DNA from: Plantago ovata
Lineage: Eukaryota > Streptophyta > Magnoliopsida > Lamiales > Plantaginaceae
Reading direction: 5' to 3'
Assembly (NCBI GenBank): GCA_028274465.1
Contig: CM051458.1
Span: 53,185,253 to 53,249,252, forward strand
DNA length: 64,000 nucleotides
Positions within the stretch are counted from its first letter, which is position 1; every line of letters starts with the position of its first letter. Positions 35,251 through 45,646 of the stretch are shown piece by piece. The notes beneath the pieces are model-generated. The model ran no database searches, was not told the DNA's origin, and saw only the letters and a program-made list of their open reading frames with translations. The translations under genes were made by a program, and so were the position numbers.

Positions 35251-36827
35251 TGTTGGTCCCTTTAAACAACAAGAAAAGACTAGATGGGGGGGGGTGAATA
35301 GTCTTTTCAAACTTTCGTCGTTTAAAAACTTTCTCAGCAAGTGCTTATTACTTTTCAGTAATGAGTTTGCTGATACTTAATTTTCTCAGCAAGCGCAAGT
35401 TACTTTTCAGTAACTAGTTTTGCTGATACTTAAAATTAGAGAGCGGAAGCCTTTGATACAATAAGTGCTTTGTCAGTAAGTGATAGTTTCAGCAAGTGAA
35501 GTAAGTGACTGTGTACAGATAGATATGCTTTGCTGAAAACTAAGTACAGTAAGTAAATCACACAAACACTTTTTATAGTGGTATCTGAGAGTGGCGTAAT
35601 CTCTCAACTAATCCACTTTGTCCTTTCTAGGACTGAATCCACTAAGATAAGTTTGAGGTTCCTTACAACACCTATCTAGAGCGATCCAAACAGAAACCAA
35701 AGCACACTTGCTTCGTTTCCAACCTAACTAGAGAACGTAACCTTGTTCTCCACCAAACTTGGTACTTTTAATCAGCAACACTATGCTCGATTAAGTTCCC
35801 CCTGAATATCACGCCTGAAAGGGTATTTTCAGTTAGAGAGGTTTGGGATGAGATAACTTAATTATAACTTATTCAGTTACAACAAATAATCTAAGAAACA
35901 AAACTTTGAATACTTTGCAGTAAACAGGTTTGATTATTTCTGATGTCAAGACTTGTTCTTGTTCGAAAGAAAGAAAGAACACTTAACTAATTTCTTAGTC
36001 GTGTAAATTCTACTTCTTCACAAGTAGCTTTTTCAAGCTTTAAGTCTTGGAACGGATGAATGGCAGTGAAGAGTATTGAAGGGTATGTGAGTTTTAGCAC
36101 AAGTGAGAGTATGATCACGTTGTTGACACACTTCGACTCTTTGTCGGATGACCTCTGTTTATAGTGAAATAAGGAGCCGTTTGAATTTCAAATTCTAAGG
36201 CTTTTGTTCCTTAAAATGTCACTATCTTGCTTTTGTACTTTCAGCAGCGTCCTTGTTTGTCTTCTAGTTTTCATGTCCTTCGCGTGCCAGCTTTGCATTT
36301 AATGCTCTTTTGAATAAAATTCAAACAGTAACATTGGAGCGCAAATACAAGTACTTTCAACAAGAGGTCACAAATGTTCATCAGCAAGTGGTCAGTCTCA
36401 GTTTCAGCAAGCACAACCTATTCTGTCGTTTAGATTTTCACTTATGCAATGCTGTTGCTGAAGTTTCCACTTTTTGAGCAACATGTGCCTTTGTAGATAC
36501 CAGTCTTCAGAAATCTTCTAGTCTTCAGATCTTCGAAATCTTCTAGTCTTCAGATCTTCAAAATCTTCAAGTTTCTGAGCGGTTCTAAATGCTTCAATAG
36601 TTTGTTTGTGTAAACAAAGTACATCATCAGCAAATGCTTCAATAGGTTGTATTTCTTTTCAGAAAACAAGATACATCATAAGCGGTAAAACTAACCTATC
36701 TAGCACCTACTCTAAGTCTTCAGCAAACGTTCCTCTTTTACAATTTCCTTAAAATTCTAAATTCCTATGGACCTTAAGAGTACTAGTTACTGGAATTTAC
36801 TTAATTTAGCATGGTTAATTGCTCATC
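35251..36827 (-). repeat. 5' LTR of SIRE-like Copia copy 2 (outer 21 bp missing)
   Basis: It aligns end to end with the split LTR 20117-30050 until GCTCATC at 36827; the final 21 bases of the partner LTR are absent. The TATA box is altered to TATAAACAG (about 36153-36165). About 13 copies of TCAGCA or TGCTGA occur in 1577 bp, by hand count. Confidence 0.9.
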
Positions 36828-38332
36828 CTTCTCCTGCAACTGAAGTAAGAGGGCCTGCTCTCGAGCGGAAGCTGCTGCTGAAGATGATGAAGATGTACTG
36901 GCACGGGAACGACGAGTCGGCCTCGAGTCCAATTCAGGGACGGCTGCTGCACTCCCCAGTCCCAAGCGACGGCCCTTCTCGTCTGGAGGATTCACCTCGA
37001 GGAAAATGGCATTCATTTCCTCAATAGTGAGATCCTGATCACGAATCCTGTCCTCGTAGGCCGTCTGAAATTATAAATCAAGAGTATAAGGTGTTAGTTA
37101 TGTTGTTAATTAGTTATGAAATCATCAGTATTTAATAAACACATGTATTGTTGAACTTACCGCAATTGTTGTGGCCTCGTCACACAACCACTGTCCGTCC
37201 TTGGCCTTCTGATATCTCGAGAATAAGGTGAATAGGAGACTCTGGTTATCCTTCAACTGAATGACACATGAAAGCATCATATACTTAGTTTGAAAGTTCG
37301 AAATGCAAGTAAATAACAAGTATAAGAATGATGAATTCACAAAGTTAATACACTTACCTTCTGCCTCACATGTGCTGTAGCGATCGACTTAGAGCCAAAA
37401 CGGTGTGTCACCAGGGTACGTGTCCCATCATTCGGCTGCTTCTTCCTGTTCTCAGTGTTCTGGTCAGCCTGCGCCTGGACTCTCTCGTTAGCCCAATACA
37501 CCTTCCACGCCTCCCAAATTTCATCTCCGGGCCAATCACCGATACGTGGACGATTATTTGTCCACAGTTTCTTCAGGTTATGAACCATGCACTTGTTCAG
37601 TGGCTAACATACCACTCAAATAACATCTATTCAGGTATATCGGTGACTAACATATCACCCAAGTTCAGTGGCTAACATACCACTCAAATATAGTGGCTAC
37701 CATACCACTCACATTGTCCTATATTTCACTAAACAATGGTGACTAACATATCACCCAAGTACAGTGGCTAACATACCACTCACACTAAGTGTCTAACATA
37801 CCACTCACAACACAAACAATTAGGTAATTAATGTACGATTATTAACTCACCCTCAGCTCCTCGAACAGCTCTCCTTTAATTTGGTCCGGGATGCAATGCC
37901 ACTGGCTGCCACCCTCTTGCGGTGGGATCATCCTGTTCCGTATTATCGCACTGAGTACTTTAGCAGTGCGCTCCCCATACAACCTGTGAAGAACAGGTAC
38001 GTCAATAGTGACAAGGTTAGTTCGGTATATATATATTAAAAGTTCATAAATCAGTTAATGCCTAATACTTACTTCTCTCCCTTGGGGTAAAGGACAGGGC
38101 GACCATTCCATATAAGACCATCTTCCGGCCTTTGAAAGGGACAACCGTCGTCTGGAACGTGGGCCCACGGGTCGTGGAGGGTGGAATGAGGAGTCGATCC
38201 CCTGCTCGACCCAGGTGGAGTCCCAAAAACAGTAGGGGAGCCCTGCTGTGAGCCCTGCACGGTGTCCTCTCCGTCGGTATCATCCCTCTGGGACTGCAGG
38301 GTCAGGTATCGTGGCCTCCTGGGTCGTGGCAT
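36828..38332 (-). CDS. CACTA ORF resembling plant Ptta/En/Spm transposase, five exons, 3' end truncated
   Basis: Predicted exons with consensus GT/AG borders are 38332-38073 (MPRPRRPRYL, then a low-complexity DNA-binding-like start), 37983-37851 (YGERTAKVLSAIIRNRM), about 37600-37358 (HNLKKLWTNNRPRIGDWPGD, RFGSKSIA), 37257-37161 (LFTLFSRYQKAKDGQWLCDE) and 37064 to 36828 (DRIRDQDLTIEEMNAIFLEV, then RRLGLGSAA). The order, the trailing E-rich linker and the GLGS motif fit the Transposase_24 (Ptta/En/Spm) family. These proteins bind subterminal repeats rather than carrying the DDE core. The final exon is cut inside a glutamine-rich coiled coil by the Copia LTR junction. The start of exon 3 is uncertain. 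Confidence 0.7.
37600..37815. repeat. Intronic array of GTGGCTAACATACCACTCA-type units
   Basis: At least six copies of the pattern GTGGCTAACATACCACTCA alternate with GTGACTAACATATCACCCA at irregular 20-50 bp spacing inside intron 2 of the CACTA gene. Each unit is itself an imperfect inverted repeat (GTGG...CCAC, GTGA...TCAC). Confidence 0.85.
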
Positions 38333-39059
38333 CTGCAATAAAAAGATCCTCATATTTCCATTATACTTATATTTATCTATATTTTATACAATTTTCATTA
38401 TAATAACTAATTACAATATACTTATCTATACTAATTACAATAACTAATTACAATATACTATAATTAGATATATTTATCTATACTTCCATTATAATTATAC
38501 AATTTCCATTATTATAACTACTTACAATACACAATAATTTCCTCATATTTCCATTATACTTATACAATTTCCAAATCTAATTAGTAATTAGTATATCCGA
38601 AACAAAACTACACTAATTGAACAAAACTAACTACGTAATCCAAATCCAACTCAATTCAAATACCAAACATACTCGAACTAAACTATAAAATACCCAATTC
38701 ATACCAAATCTATCAATTCACCAACTAAAACTTGTTCATCCCCCCTAATTTGAGCTACACAACATGATATATACTAGTAGAATGCATACAATTCAATGAA
38801 TTGAAAAAAAAATGAAGAATACTAAAATTTAGACAAGTTAGGGTTCGAAATATATACCTTTGATTGCGGAAGAAATGGGGAAATACTCACGCAATTGAAT
38901 AGCTACACTTGTTCCTTGATGGAAGAGCTTCGAAATGACTATAATATTGATTGAAATGGTGAAGAAATGAAGAAAATAGGGAGGAGGAGTATCTGCCGGC
39001 GAGAGAAGAGATGTGCGTGTGTGTGTTTTCTGTCCGTCGGCCGTGAGAAGACGATGATA

Positions 39060-39427
39060 AAGAAAGTCAGCGACGGATGGTGATCCATCCGTCGCTAATT
39101 TAGCGATCGGTTGCTAAATTAGCGACCGATAACCATCCGTCGCGAACAATGTTGACCGAAAAAAAAAAAGAGAAAAAACTTAAAACCGGGCGACGGATTT
39201 TATCATCCGTTGCAAAAATAGCAACGGATGGGTCCATCCGTCGCTAATTAGCGACGGATCACCCATCCGTCGCTGAATAACGGACGCTCTAAGGAAAATT
39301 TCCACGTTTTTCGTTATCCGTCGCTAATGGCTCCCATCCGTCGCTAAAAGACCGATCGGTTGCTAAAATTAGCAACCGATCGATCGGTTGCTAAAAGTGG
39401 TGGCTAAAATGCTGTTTTCTTGTAGTG
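39060..39427. repeat. CACTA right subterminal array and terminus
   Basis: Direct and inverted GCGACGGAT / ATCCGTCGCT units, plus a variant GCGACCGAT / ATCGGTTGC, end in GCTGTTTTCTTGTAGTG. It is the counterpart of the arrays at 7095-7320 and 14602-14870. Confidence 0.87.
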
Positions 39428-40131
39428 TAACTAGCAAAGCAAGTTTATCTAACGGTAACGGTGTATCTAATTAGATGGAGGAAGATGTATGGCCATCAAA
39501 CTTTTTTGCAGCTTGAATCCATATAGCTGGGAGCCTGGGACCAATTTATAGATTCTCTGGACTATGAGAATAACGTCAGTAAGAGACCATGGCATACTAC
39601 TCAACTTGATGGACTACTCCTGCCTTGTACGGTCATATTAGATGGGAGCTCTGGTGTTTGTATGGTGTCGAGTGTACTGCCTCCTAAGGGCCCTTTGCAT
39701 GTATTCGATCCTGGTGGATCCAAGTTGACGAGTCATTCTAAGGTTATTATTGCTGGGGCTTTCAGTTGCTTGCTTACTTCGAAGCCTTGTCTATTTGTTC
39801 TACTGGTTTATTTTTTTATCCAGGAGACATAGAGAGCATCAGTCGTCTTCTTTCATTTAGGTTCACATTCTCTTTGAGTTATTTTTAAAGTGGGAAACAT
39901 GATGGAGGATGTCTATTTTCTTTTTATAGTTGAGCTTTTTGCTTATCTGCTAGAGTGTTATCAGCTTCGTTTTAATGGCTTTCTTATTTAAATTTATTAG
40001 GGGATTTGTCACCAATGACAAGTACATTGGTGGATTATAAAATTAAAATTATTACTACTAACATATCAAATATATGTGAAAGAAATGAAATAATATAATA
40101 CAATTTCTTATTTAAGACCTCTTTCTAAGTT
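39428..40131. other. Flank between CACTA and Mutator-like element; one coding-like stretch
   Basis: Except for the open frame at 39527-39832 there is nothing recognisable. The region is probably host sequence or an old gene fragment, since neither neighbour's repeats enter it. Confidence 0.4.
39527..39832 (+). pseudogene. Unrecognised exon-like fragment
   Basis: An open frame of about 100 codons preceded by a possible acceptor (ATATAG) encodes a hydrophobic, glycine/proline-containing segment (WDQFIDSLDY; PWHTTQLDGLLLPCTVILDG; VSSVLPPKGPLHVFDPGG). This composition looks like real protein rather than random AT-rich translation. There is no methionine start and no clear continuation. A possible donor (TCTAAGGTTATT) is near 39742. 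I cannot name the family; it may be an orphan exon of a broken host gene. Confidence 0.35.
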
Positions 40132-40344
40132 GAGACCGTGAGACCAAGTGATCCGGATCAATCCATTATACTATATCCAATTTCGCGGGTCATGTTATAA
40201 CCCGGTTTATTGCTTTCGGATCTTTTAACGGGTTAGGTATAAATATGATAATTCGTCCGCTTTTTTGTTCATTTTCGTTCATTTCCTTCTTCCCGTTTCA
40301 GAGAACCTAGAGAGAGAGAGAGTTTTAGAGAGAGAAAACTGTGT

Positions 40345-40452
40345 GTGTCGTGTGAATTGAAGCTCCGTCGCCGTGATAAAGCTACTGATCGTCGTCTCTG
40401 TTGTATCTATTCTCTTCGTCGGCTTCTAGATTGTGTTTTTCAGCTGTTGAAG
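40345..40452 (+). CDS. First exon-like frame of the left-hand MULE gene
   Basis: A short arginine/leucine-rich frame (CELKLRRRDKATDRRLCCIY) follows a GA-rich leader and ends at a donor-like GAAGGTGAGTTTTC. It has no ATG near the start (GTG only), so it may be untranslated. The following intron-like region holds the 95-bp repeat array. Confidence 0.3.
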
Positions 40453-40734
40453 GTGAGTTTTCGTTTGATTCTGTTGTTCTCGATTGTGTTTTGGAACCCT
40501 AATCAACAATTTTATCATATATTTCTTCAATTTTGCTAGTTTTTCTTCTTATTCACGCATTTTCGGATGCTAGATTGATGTCGAAGCCCTAACTCTACAT
40601 TTTATCGGTTTGTGTTAGGTTTTTGCAGTTCATCCACACTCTTTGAAGTTTATTTAGCTTGATTTCGTTGTCTGTAAGTGCTTCGATCTGTTCATTTCAG
40701 TTTGTATATTAGTTTCTGTGATTTTGTTGGTTGT

Positions 40735-41800
40735 AAGTTTGAGGTTTATGTATATTATGTTTGAGTTTTACTGAAGTCTGATTTATGTGTCTGTCATCTG
40801 CTTCTATTAGTTTGAGTTTTATTGTTGTTAAGTTTGAGGTTTATGTATATTATGTTTGAGTTTTACTGAAGTCTGATTTATGTGTATGTCATCTGCTTCT
40901 ATTAGTTTGAGTTTTATTGTTGTTAAGTTTGAGGTTTATGTATATTATGTTTGAGTTTTACTGAAGTCTGATTTATATGTATGTCATCTGCTTCTATTAG
41001 TTTGAGTTTTATTGTTGTTAAGTTTGAGGTTTATGTATATTATGTTTGAGTTTTACTGAAGTCTGATTTATGTGTCTGTCATCTGCTTCTATTAGTTTGA
41101 GTTTTATTGTTGTTAAGTTTGAGGTTTATATATATAATGTTTGAGTTTTACTGAAGTCTGATTTATGTGTCTGTCATCTGCTTCTATTAGTTTGAGTTTT
41201 ATTGTTGTTAAGTTTGAGGTTTATATATATAATGTTTGAGTTTTACTTGAGTCTGATTTATGTTTCTGTCATCAGCTCCTATAATTTTGAGTTTTATTGT
41301 TGTTAAGTTTGAGGTTTATGTATATAATGTTTTGAGTCTTACTTGAGTCTGATTTTTGTTGCAGCAATCATGGTTGTACTTTCGACTTATGATTCTAATG
41401 CTGATGCCGATTCTGGTTCTGGTGTTCCTGTTGGTGAAAATGAGATATAATATTTACTTGAGTATGATTTATGTGTCTGTCATCATCTCCTATAAGTTTG
41501 ATTTTTATTGTTGTTAAGTTTGAGGTTTATGTATATCATGTTTGAGTTTTACTTGAGTCTGATTTTATGTGTCTGTCATGAGCTCCAATAAGTTTGAGTT
41601 TTATTGTTGTTAAGTTTGAGGTTTATGTATATCATGTTTGAGTTTTATTTGAGTCTGATTTTATGTGTCTGTCATGAGCTCCAATAAGTTTGAGTTTTAT
41701 TGTTGTTAAGTTTGAGGTTTATGTATATCATGTTTTAGTTTTATTTGAGTCTGATTTTTATGTGTCTGTTTTATTCTTCTGTTTTATTAATAATACATTA
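40735..41800 (+). repeat. 95-96 bp minisatellite, about ten units, interrupted by an exon-like segment
   Basis: The unit start AAGTTTGAGG recurs at 40735, 40830, 40925, 41020, 41115, 41210 and 41305, exactly 95 bp apart, then at 41516, 41612 and 41708 at 96 bp. Each unit contains TTTGAGTTTTA twice. Between the two blocks, 41340-41450 contains non-repeat sequence with an ATG frame. The first block is very homogeneous, indicating recent expansion. Confidence 0.95.
41390..41449 (+). CDS. Tiny exon-like frame between repeat blocks
   Basis: After a TTGCAG acceptor-like sequence, an ATG opens MVVLSTYDSNADADSGSGVP followed by VGENEI and a stop. It could be a short peptide or an exon whose donor lies just before the stop (GAAAATGAG). 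Its position splitting a uniform tandem array is unusual. Confidence 0.3.
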
Positions 41801-41918
41801 CTGAGGTTTGAGTATATGTTATTTGAGGTTTATATGCATTATGTAGTGAGTTATGAAAATATAATCTTTGAAATCTATATGTACTTTATTTTCTTTTTTT
41901 ATTTTTATAATTTAACAG

Positions 41919-42095
41919 GTTGCTGAAAGGCGGAAAGCACGAGCTGAAATAATTGCTTCAATTGGCCTGTCTGATGCAAATACAAGGAAGAATCGGTTGA
42001 TTGAGAGTGTCAGAAACTTTGCAGAAAATGAAAGAGAACATATCTGCAGTGAGTTTGAGAAAAAGATGGGTCAGAGAAGAAAATTGAAGAAATAG
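41919..42095 (+). CDS. Last exon-like frame of the left-hand MULE gene
   Basis: After TTTAACAG the frame is open for 59 codons to TAG. It encodes a charged helical segment: VAERRKARAEIIASIGLSDA, then RNFAENEREHICSEFEKKMG, ending in RRKLKK. It has good codon-like composition against an AT-rich surround. The family is unknown. It could be the C-terminus of a small element-encoded protein. Confidence 0.4.
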   Translation, partial: VAERRKARAEIIASIGLSDANTRKNRLIESVRNFAENEREHICSEFEKKMGQRRKLKK

Positions 42096-42589
42096 TCTAT
42101 TGGAAAATTGAATCAATTTTAGAGATATTTGTGATTTTTAAGGACCATTAACATGATTTAGGGATCTCTTTATTTTTTTAAATTTTATGACTTTGTTGAG
42201 AATTCTGAATTGTATATGAATGTTTTGTACATTTTTGTTGTTTAGTTTTTTGGTTTTCAAATATTTTTTTGTTTTGAGTTTTACTTATACTGTGTTTGAG
42301 TTTTACTTACTCTACGTTTGAGTTTTACTGATTCTCATTTTTTATATGAATGTTGGTAGTTGTTCATTGTAGGCTAGTTTCTGTATCCCTTGTTGAATAA
42401 TTTCTGGTCTTGCTAAACCTTATACTAGCAACATGTAAAATTCAAAATAACAACATATAAAACTCAATGCAGGAATAATTTAAGGACCATTCACATGATT
42501 CAGTTAGGGATCTCTTTATTTTCCGTAAATTGTATGACTTTTTGAGGATTCTCAATTTTATATGAAGGTTTTTGTACACCTTTTTTAAT

Positions 42590-43470
42590 ACAGATGTAAA
42601 ACTCAAACAAGCATAATATAAAACTCAAACAAATAGCATATAAAACTCAAACATATAAAACATCATTTTATATGAATGTTGCTAGTTGTTCATTGTATGG
42701 TAGTTGCTGTTTGAATTAAACCTCAAACTACCAACATGTAAAACTCAAAAATAACAACATATAAAACTCATATACATTATTCCATAACAAACACATATAT
42801 ATATTACAAACAGTTATACATTACTTTATTACAAACACATATACATCAGTTTTCACGAACACATATACATTACAAACATAAGTTTCTAAGATTATAATAT
42901 CAACTTCCTAATCTACTATGAATGCTATAGTATTTTTCGACATATATAATAATCCCTAGACCACCTTGAATAGTATGCCATTCTCCAAGCTTGTACGACT
43001 GCGATCATTCTCATCAATCGTATGCTCCACCTCCACGTCTATCTCCTTTGATGTAGCAACAAAGTAGAGTTCGCTGTTATCATTTCCAATGCGTTGCTCA
43101 ATTTGGTGAACTGACATTCCCAAATTCCAGAAGTAGTTGAACACATCCTCAAAATGTTTCTATTTTTCCTTCTTTAAACCATCAAAAGAGAGTGGTATTT
43201 CCTCTGCAGTGAATTATTATAAAACTCAATCAGTCTATGAATAAAACTCAAGAATCTAAAGAGTAAAACTCAAACAAATTATCCATAAAACTCAAATCAG
43301 AATTGTAACATACAGAACTTTTACAAAGAAAAGCTCTGAAACTTGGAATCAAAACTCAAACCAATAATACATAAAACTCATATGAAATTGTAACATACAG
43401 TACGTTACAGAGTAAAACTCAGAAAGTTATTTCATTAAACTCAAACGAATAATACATAAAACTCAAACAA
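42590..43470 (-). repeat. Inverted TTTGAGTTTTA motif array (reads TAAAACTCAAA on plus)
   Basis: About 13-15 copies of ATAAAACTCAAA-type motifs are scattered here, the exact complement of the motif filling the left half of the element. They cover the 3' part and intron of the minus-strand frame. The switch in orientation falls between about 42330 and 42590. Confidence 0.85.
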
Positions 43471-43934
43471 ATTGAAAACAAACCTGATTGTTCAGAAGCT
43501 GCTTTCTGCTTATTAGCTGAAGCTTCATGTTTATCAGCTTCATGTTCATCACCAAATTCTTCTGCAAATTCTGAATCAATGTTTTCAACAATTCCTTCAG
43601 CAAATTCAATGAAATCATCTTCTGTATTAAATTCTGACTGTCTCATCGCAAATCCTTCTGTAAATTCTGGATCTCTAGGTATTTCATCAATATCTTCAAC
43701 AAATTCTTCAGCAAATTCACTGAAATCTTCTTCTTCATCAAATTCGGACTGTCTCATGGCAAATCCTTCAGTGATGAGAACGTCTCCTGTGTCTTCATGA
43801 TCGACTTCAACCGCTGGTGAATCCTTAATTTGCTTAGAACGTTTTCTCCTTCTCGAATTCTTCAATTGAGTCAATCTAATCCTCAAATTGTTCAATTCAT
43901 TCAACGATCTAGGAGAGAAATCGTTCATCCTCAT
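42956..43934 (-). pseudogene. Two-exon minus-strand MULE gene, unknown family, one in-frame stop
   Basis: Exon 1 (43934-43484) opens MRMNDFSPRSLNELNNLRIR and is basic (SRRRKRSKQIKD). It then carries two direct repeats of the form EGFAMRQSEF followed by acidic DF.EFAEE segments, and ends at a CAG/GTTTG donor. Exon 2 (43203-42956) follows a CTGCAG acceptor in matching phase: EIPLSFDGLKKEK, then a TAG, then KHFEDVFNYFWNLGMSVHQI to a stop. The consistent phase supports a real spliced gene later damaged by the stop. I recognise no domain. Confidence 0.5.
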
Positions 43935-44572
43935 ATTCGTTGAAGATAGAAACGATGATGAACACGATGATGATCACGATGATGAAGGCGAGAATCGAAG
44001 CTTTTGTTGCAGAGAGAGAGATGTGAGGGAGAAACGGCGAGAAGAGAATGAAATATGTCGTCGATTTGAACGGGTTAGGGAGGATGACCCGGTTCAATTT
44101 CGGGTTATAACATGACCCGCGAATTATTAAATGGATCAGCGAGATTTTGATGTATTTTCTAGTTCCTTTGAGTCTCATTTTGGTCTCACGAAACTAGTGG
44201 TCTCACGGGAGACGTACTCCTAATAGTACTCCTAATATAACTCTAACTAACTAACACGACTAACATGATAAAATAAAATGGTGAAAATGTATAATGCATA
44301 GGAAAGAACACCGGTGCAAAAATCCCAAATCCCATAGTACACTCATTTTATTTTATTTTTAGTGTGTTGGTCTAAAAGTTTTAAAGATGAAGAAAAAACA
44401 GCTCAAATCCTCCACTCACTCAATTGGCATTAAATTCAGTAACCTGACATGGCAAAAGTACATAGTGGAAAAACAAACAAAAATATTAAAACATGAGTCA
44501 ACCAAGCAAACACACACCAGTTAAACCCAAAAACTCATCATTCCCACTTCTTCTTCTCCACCACCACTCGCC

Positions 44573-45646
44573 ATGCTCAGCCACCACTTCTCCCCCTCCC
44601 CCTCCCCCGCCCCCGCCATGCTCCGCCACCACATCTCACCCTCACCCGCCTCTCTCTCCTCCACACAACCACCTCCATCCAAACCCCCAGTCAACTTCAG
44701 TCCACCCTTAATCGCCATGGTCGTCACAATAATCACCGCCTTCATCATCATCACCTACTCCCGCCTCCTCTCCCGCCACTGTCTCCACACCTACCGCAAA
44801 CTCCGCCGCTGGACACGCCGCCGCCGCCGCCGCCACTACGTCCTCTCCACCTCCGCCGGCGACATCGAGTCTCCACCTCACCTATTCTCCCCTACCGAGC
44901 CTTTCCACGTCCTCTCCTCCCCTTACGGCCTCGACGAGTCCATCATCAAAACCATCCCCCTCTCCATCTACACATCCGCCAGGAAAAGCGGCTTCCGCGA
45001 CTGCGCCGTTTGCTTGCTGGAGTTCGAGATCAACGACTACGTCCGCACGCTCCCTGCCTGCTCTCACGCTTTCCACGTCGACTGCATCGACATCTGGCTC
45101 CGCTCTCACGCGAACTGCCCGCTCTGCCGCGCGGGCATATTCCGCGCGGACTCGCCTTTCACCCCGCTCATGGCCGCCAGGATCAGACCTAGCCTCGATG
45201 ACATCATCATCGAAATCGAATCCGATCCGATCGATCCGATCTCAGAAGAGACCGAAACCGAAATTGAAATCGTTCTCGAACCGAATCGGCGAGATTTCCT
45301 ACTGAAACGCTCGTACTCATTCGGATTCGAGCGGAACTTAGGATCGCCGTACAGGAAAAGCTTCTGGAACAATTCCAAACGGTCGCCGTTCACGAGACAC
45401 AGAGTGTTCTCGTTCAGATACTACAGAAACGGAAATTACGGAATGAACGGGATTAAGTCGCCGCTGTTTTTCAGGCGGAGGAGTATGAGCGGATTATTCT
45501 ACCCGCTGTCGGAGTCGAACGTGCGGATCGGCGGATCGTCAAGGCGGAGCAAGTCGTTTGCGAGTCCGATGTTCATGAGGTCGAGCAGGCTGCGGAGCGG
45601 TGATCCGGAGGCGCTGCTGTCACCGGAGAGATATAACAGACGGTGA
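44573..45646 (+). CDS. RING-H2 finger E3 ubiquitin-protein ligase, ATL family (ATL65-like)
   Basis: This single-exon 357-residue protein has the full ATL layout. A proline/serine-rich N-terminus leads to one transmembrane helix at about residues 46-63 (IAMVVTIITAFIIITY), then a basic stop-transfer patch (RRRRRR at about 82-87). The GLD motif is at 119-121. The RING-H2 domain is C144, C147, C163, H165, H168, C171, C182, C185, with the conserved tryptophan at 175. The segment after the RING (PLMAARIRPSLDD) reminds me of Arabidopsis ATL65, from memory only. ATL proteins are membrane-anchored E3 ligases that recruit an E2 through the RING; many act in defence or stress signalling. GC content is far above that of the flanking transposons. 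The upstream ATG at 44493 is in another frame and could be a uORF. The ATG at 44573 is the first in frame. Confidence 0.93.
   Translation: MLSHHFSPSPSPAPAMLRHHISPSPASLSSTQPPPSKPPVNFSPPLIAMVVTIITAFIIITYSRLLSRHCLHTYRKLRRWTRRRRRRHYVLSTSAGDIESPPHLFSPTEPFHVLSSPYGLDESIIKTIPLSIYTSARKSGFRDCAVCLLEFEINDYVRTLPACSHAFHVDCIDIWLRSHANCPLCRAGIFRADSPFTPLMAARIRPSLDDIIIEIESDPIDPISEETETEIEIVLEPNRRDFLLKRSYSFGFERNLGSPYRKSFWNNSKRSPFTRHRVFSFRYYRNGNYGMNGIKSPLFFRRRSMSGLFYPLSESNVRIGGSSRRSKSFASPMFMRSSRLRSGDPEALLSPERYNRR

Larger units (their letters stand above)
20117..36827 (-). mobile_element. SIRE-like Copia copy 2: pol deleted, keeps gag and an accessory ORF, split by TR-GAG-2
   Basis: The left (3') LTR is 20117-20975 joined to 29316-30050, about 1.59 kb without the nested element. 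The interior is 30051-35250 and the right (5') LTR 35251-36827. The gag is close to that of copy 1, but the gag C-terminus runs directly into an unrelated long frame, so protease, integrase and RT are absent. A purine tract (GGGGGAAATT on the minus strand, 30051-30060) abuts the 3' LTR. The last 21 bp of the right LTR are missing, and its edge is fused to CACTA DNA at 36828, so no target duplication can be checked. Confidence 0.88.
36828..39427. mobile_element. CACTA transposon, left end lost, with transposase-type gene
   Basis: The right terminus TTTTCTTGTAGTG ends at 39427, preceded by a dense subterminal array (39060-39420). The left terminus is missing: at 36827/36828 the DNA switches from Copia LTR to the last coding exon. 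The multi-exon gene on the minus strand resembles the plant Ptta/En/Spm transposase family. The same GCGACGGAT subterminal motif as in 7095-14870 suggests related elements. Confidence 0.85.
40132..44213. mobile_element. Probable Mutator-like (MULE) element with convergent reading frames
   Basis: The ends carry GAGACCGTGAGACC on the left and, inverted, GTCTCACGGGAGAC on the right. Further in, a perfect 21-bp inverted repeat lies at 40184-40204 and 44101-44121 (GGGTCATGTTATAACCC core). Both inner flanks have GA-rich leaders followed by frames pointing inwards, the convergent plan of MuDR-type elements. No MURA-type transposase was recognised. A 9-bp target duplication was not found, so the class and the exact ends are inferred. 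Confidence 0.55.

Noticed and set aside
40735..41800. Evenly spaced repeats resembling a CRISPR array
   Set aside because: The repeats are contiguous 95-bp units without unique spacers, in plant DNA with no cas genes; it is a minisatellite.
44493..44711. 72-codon frame starting upstream of the ATL gene
   Set aside because: It overlaps the ATL start in another frame and is a simple serine/proline translation; at most a uORF.
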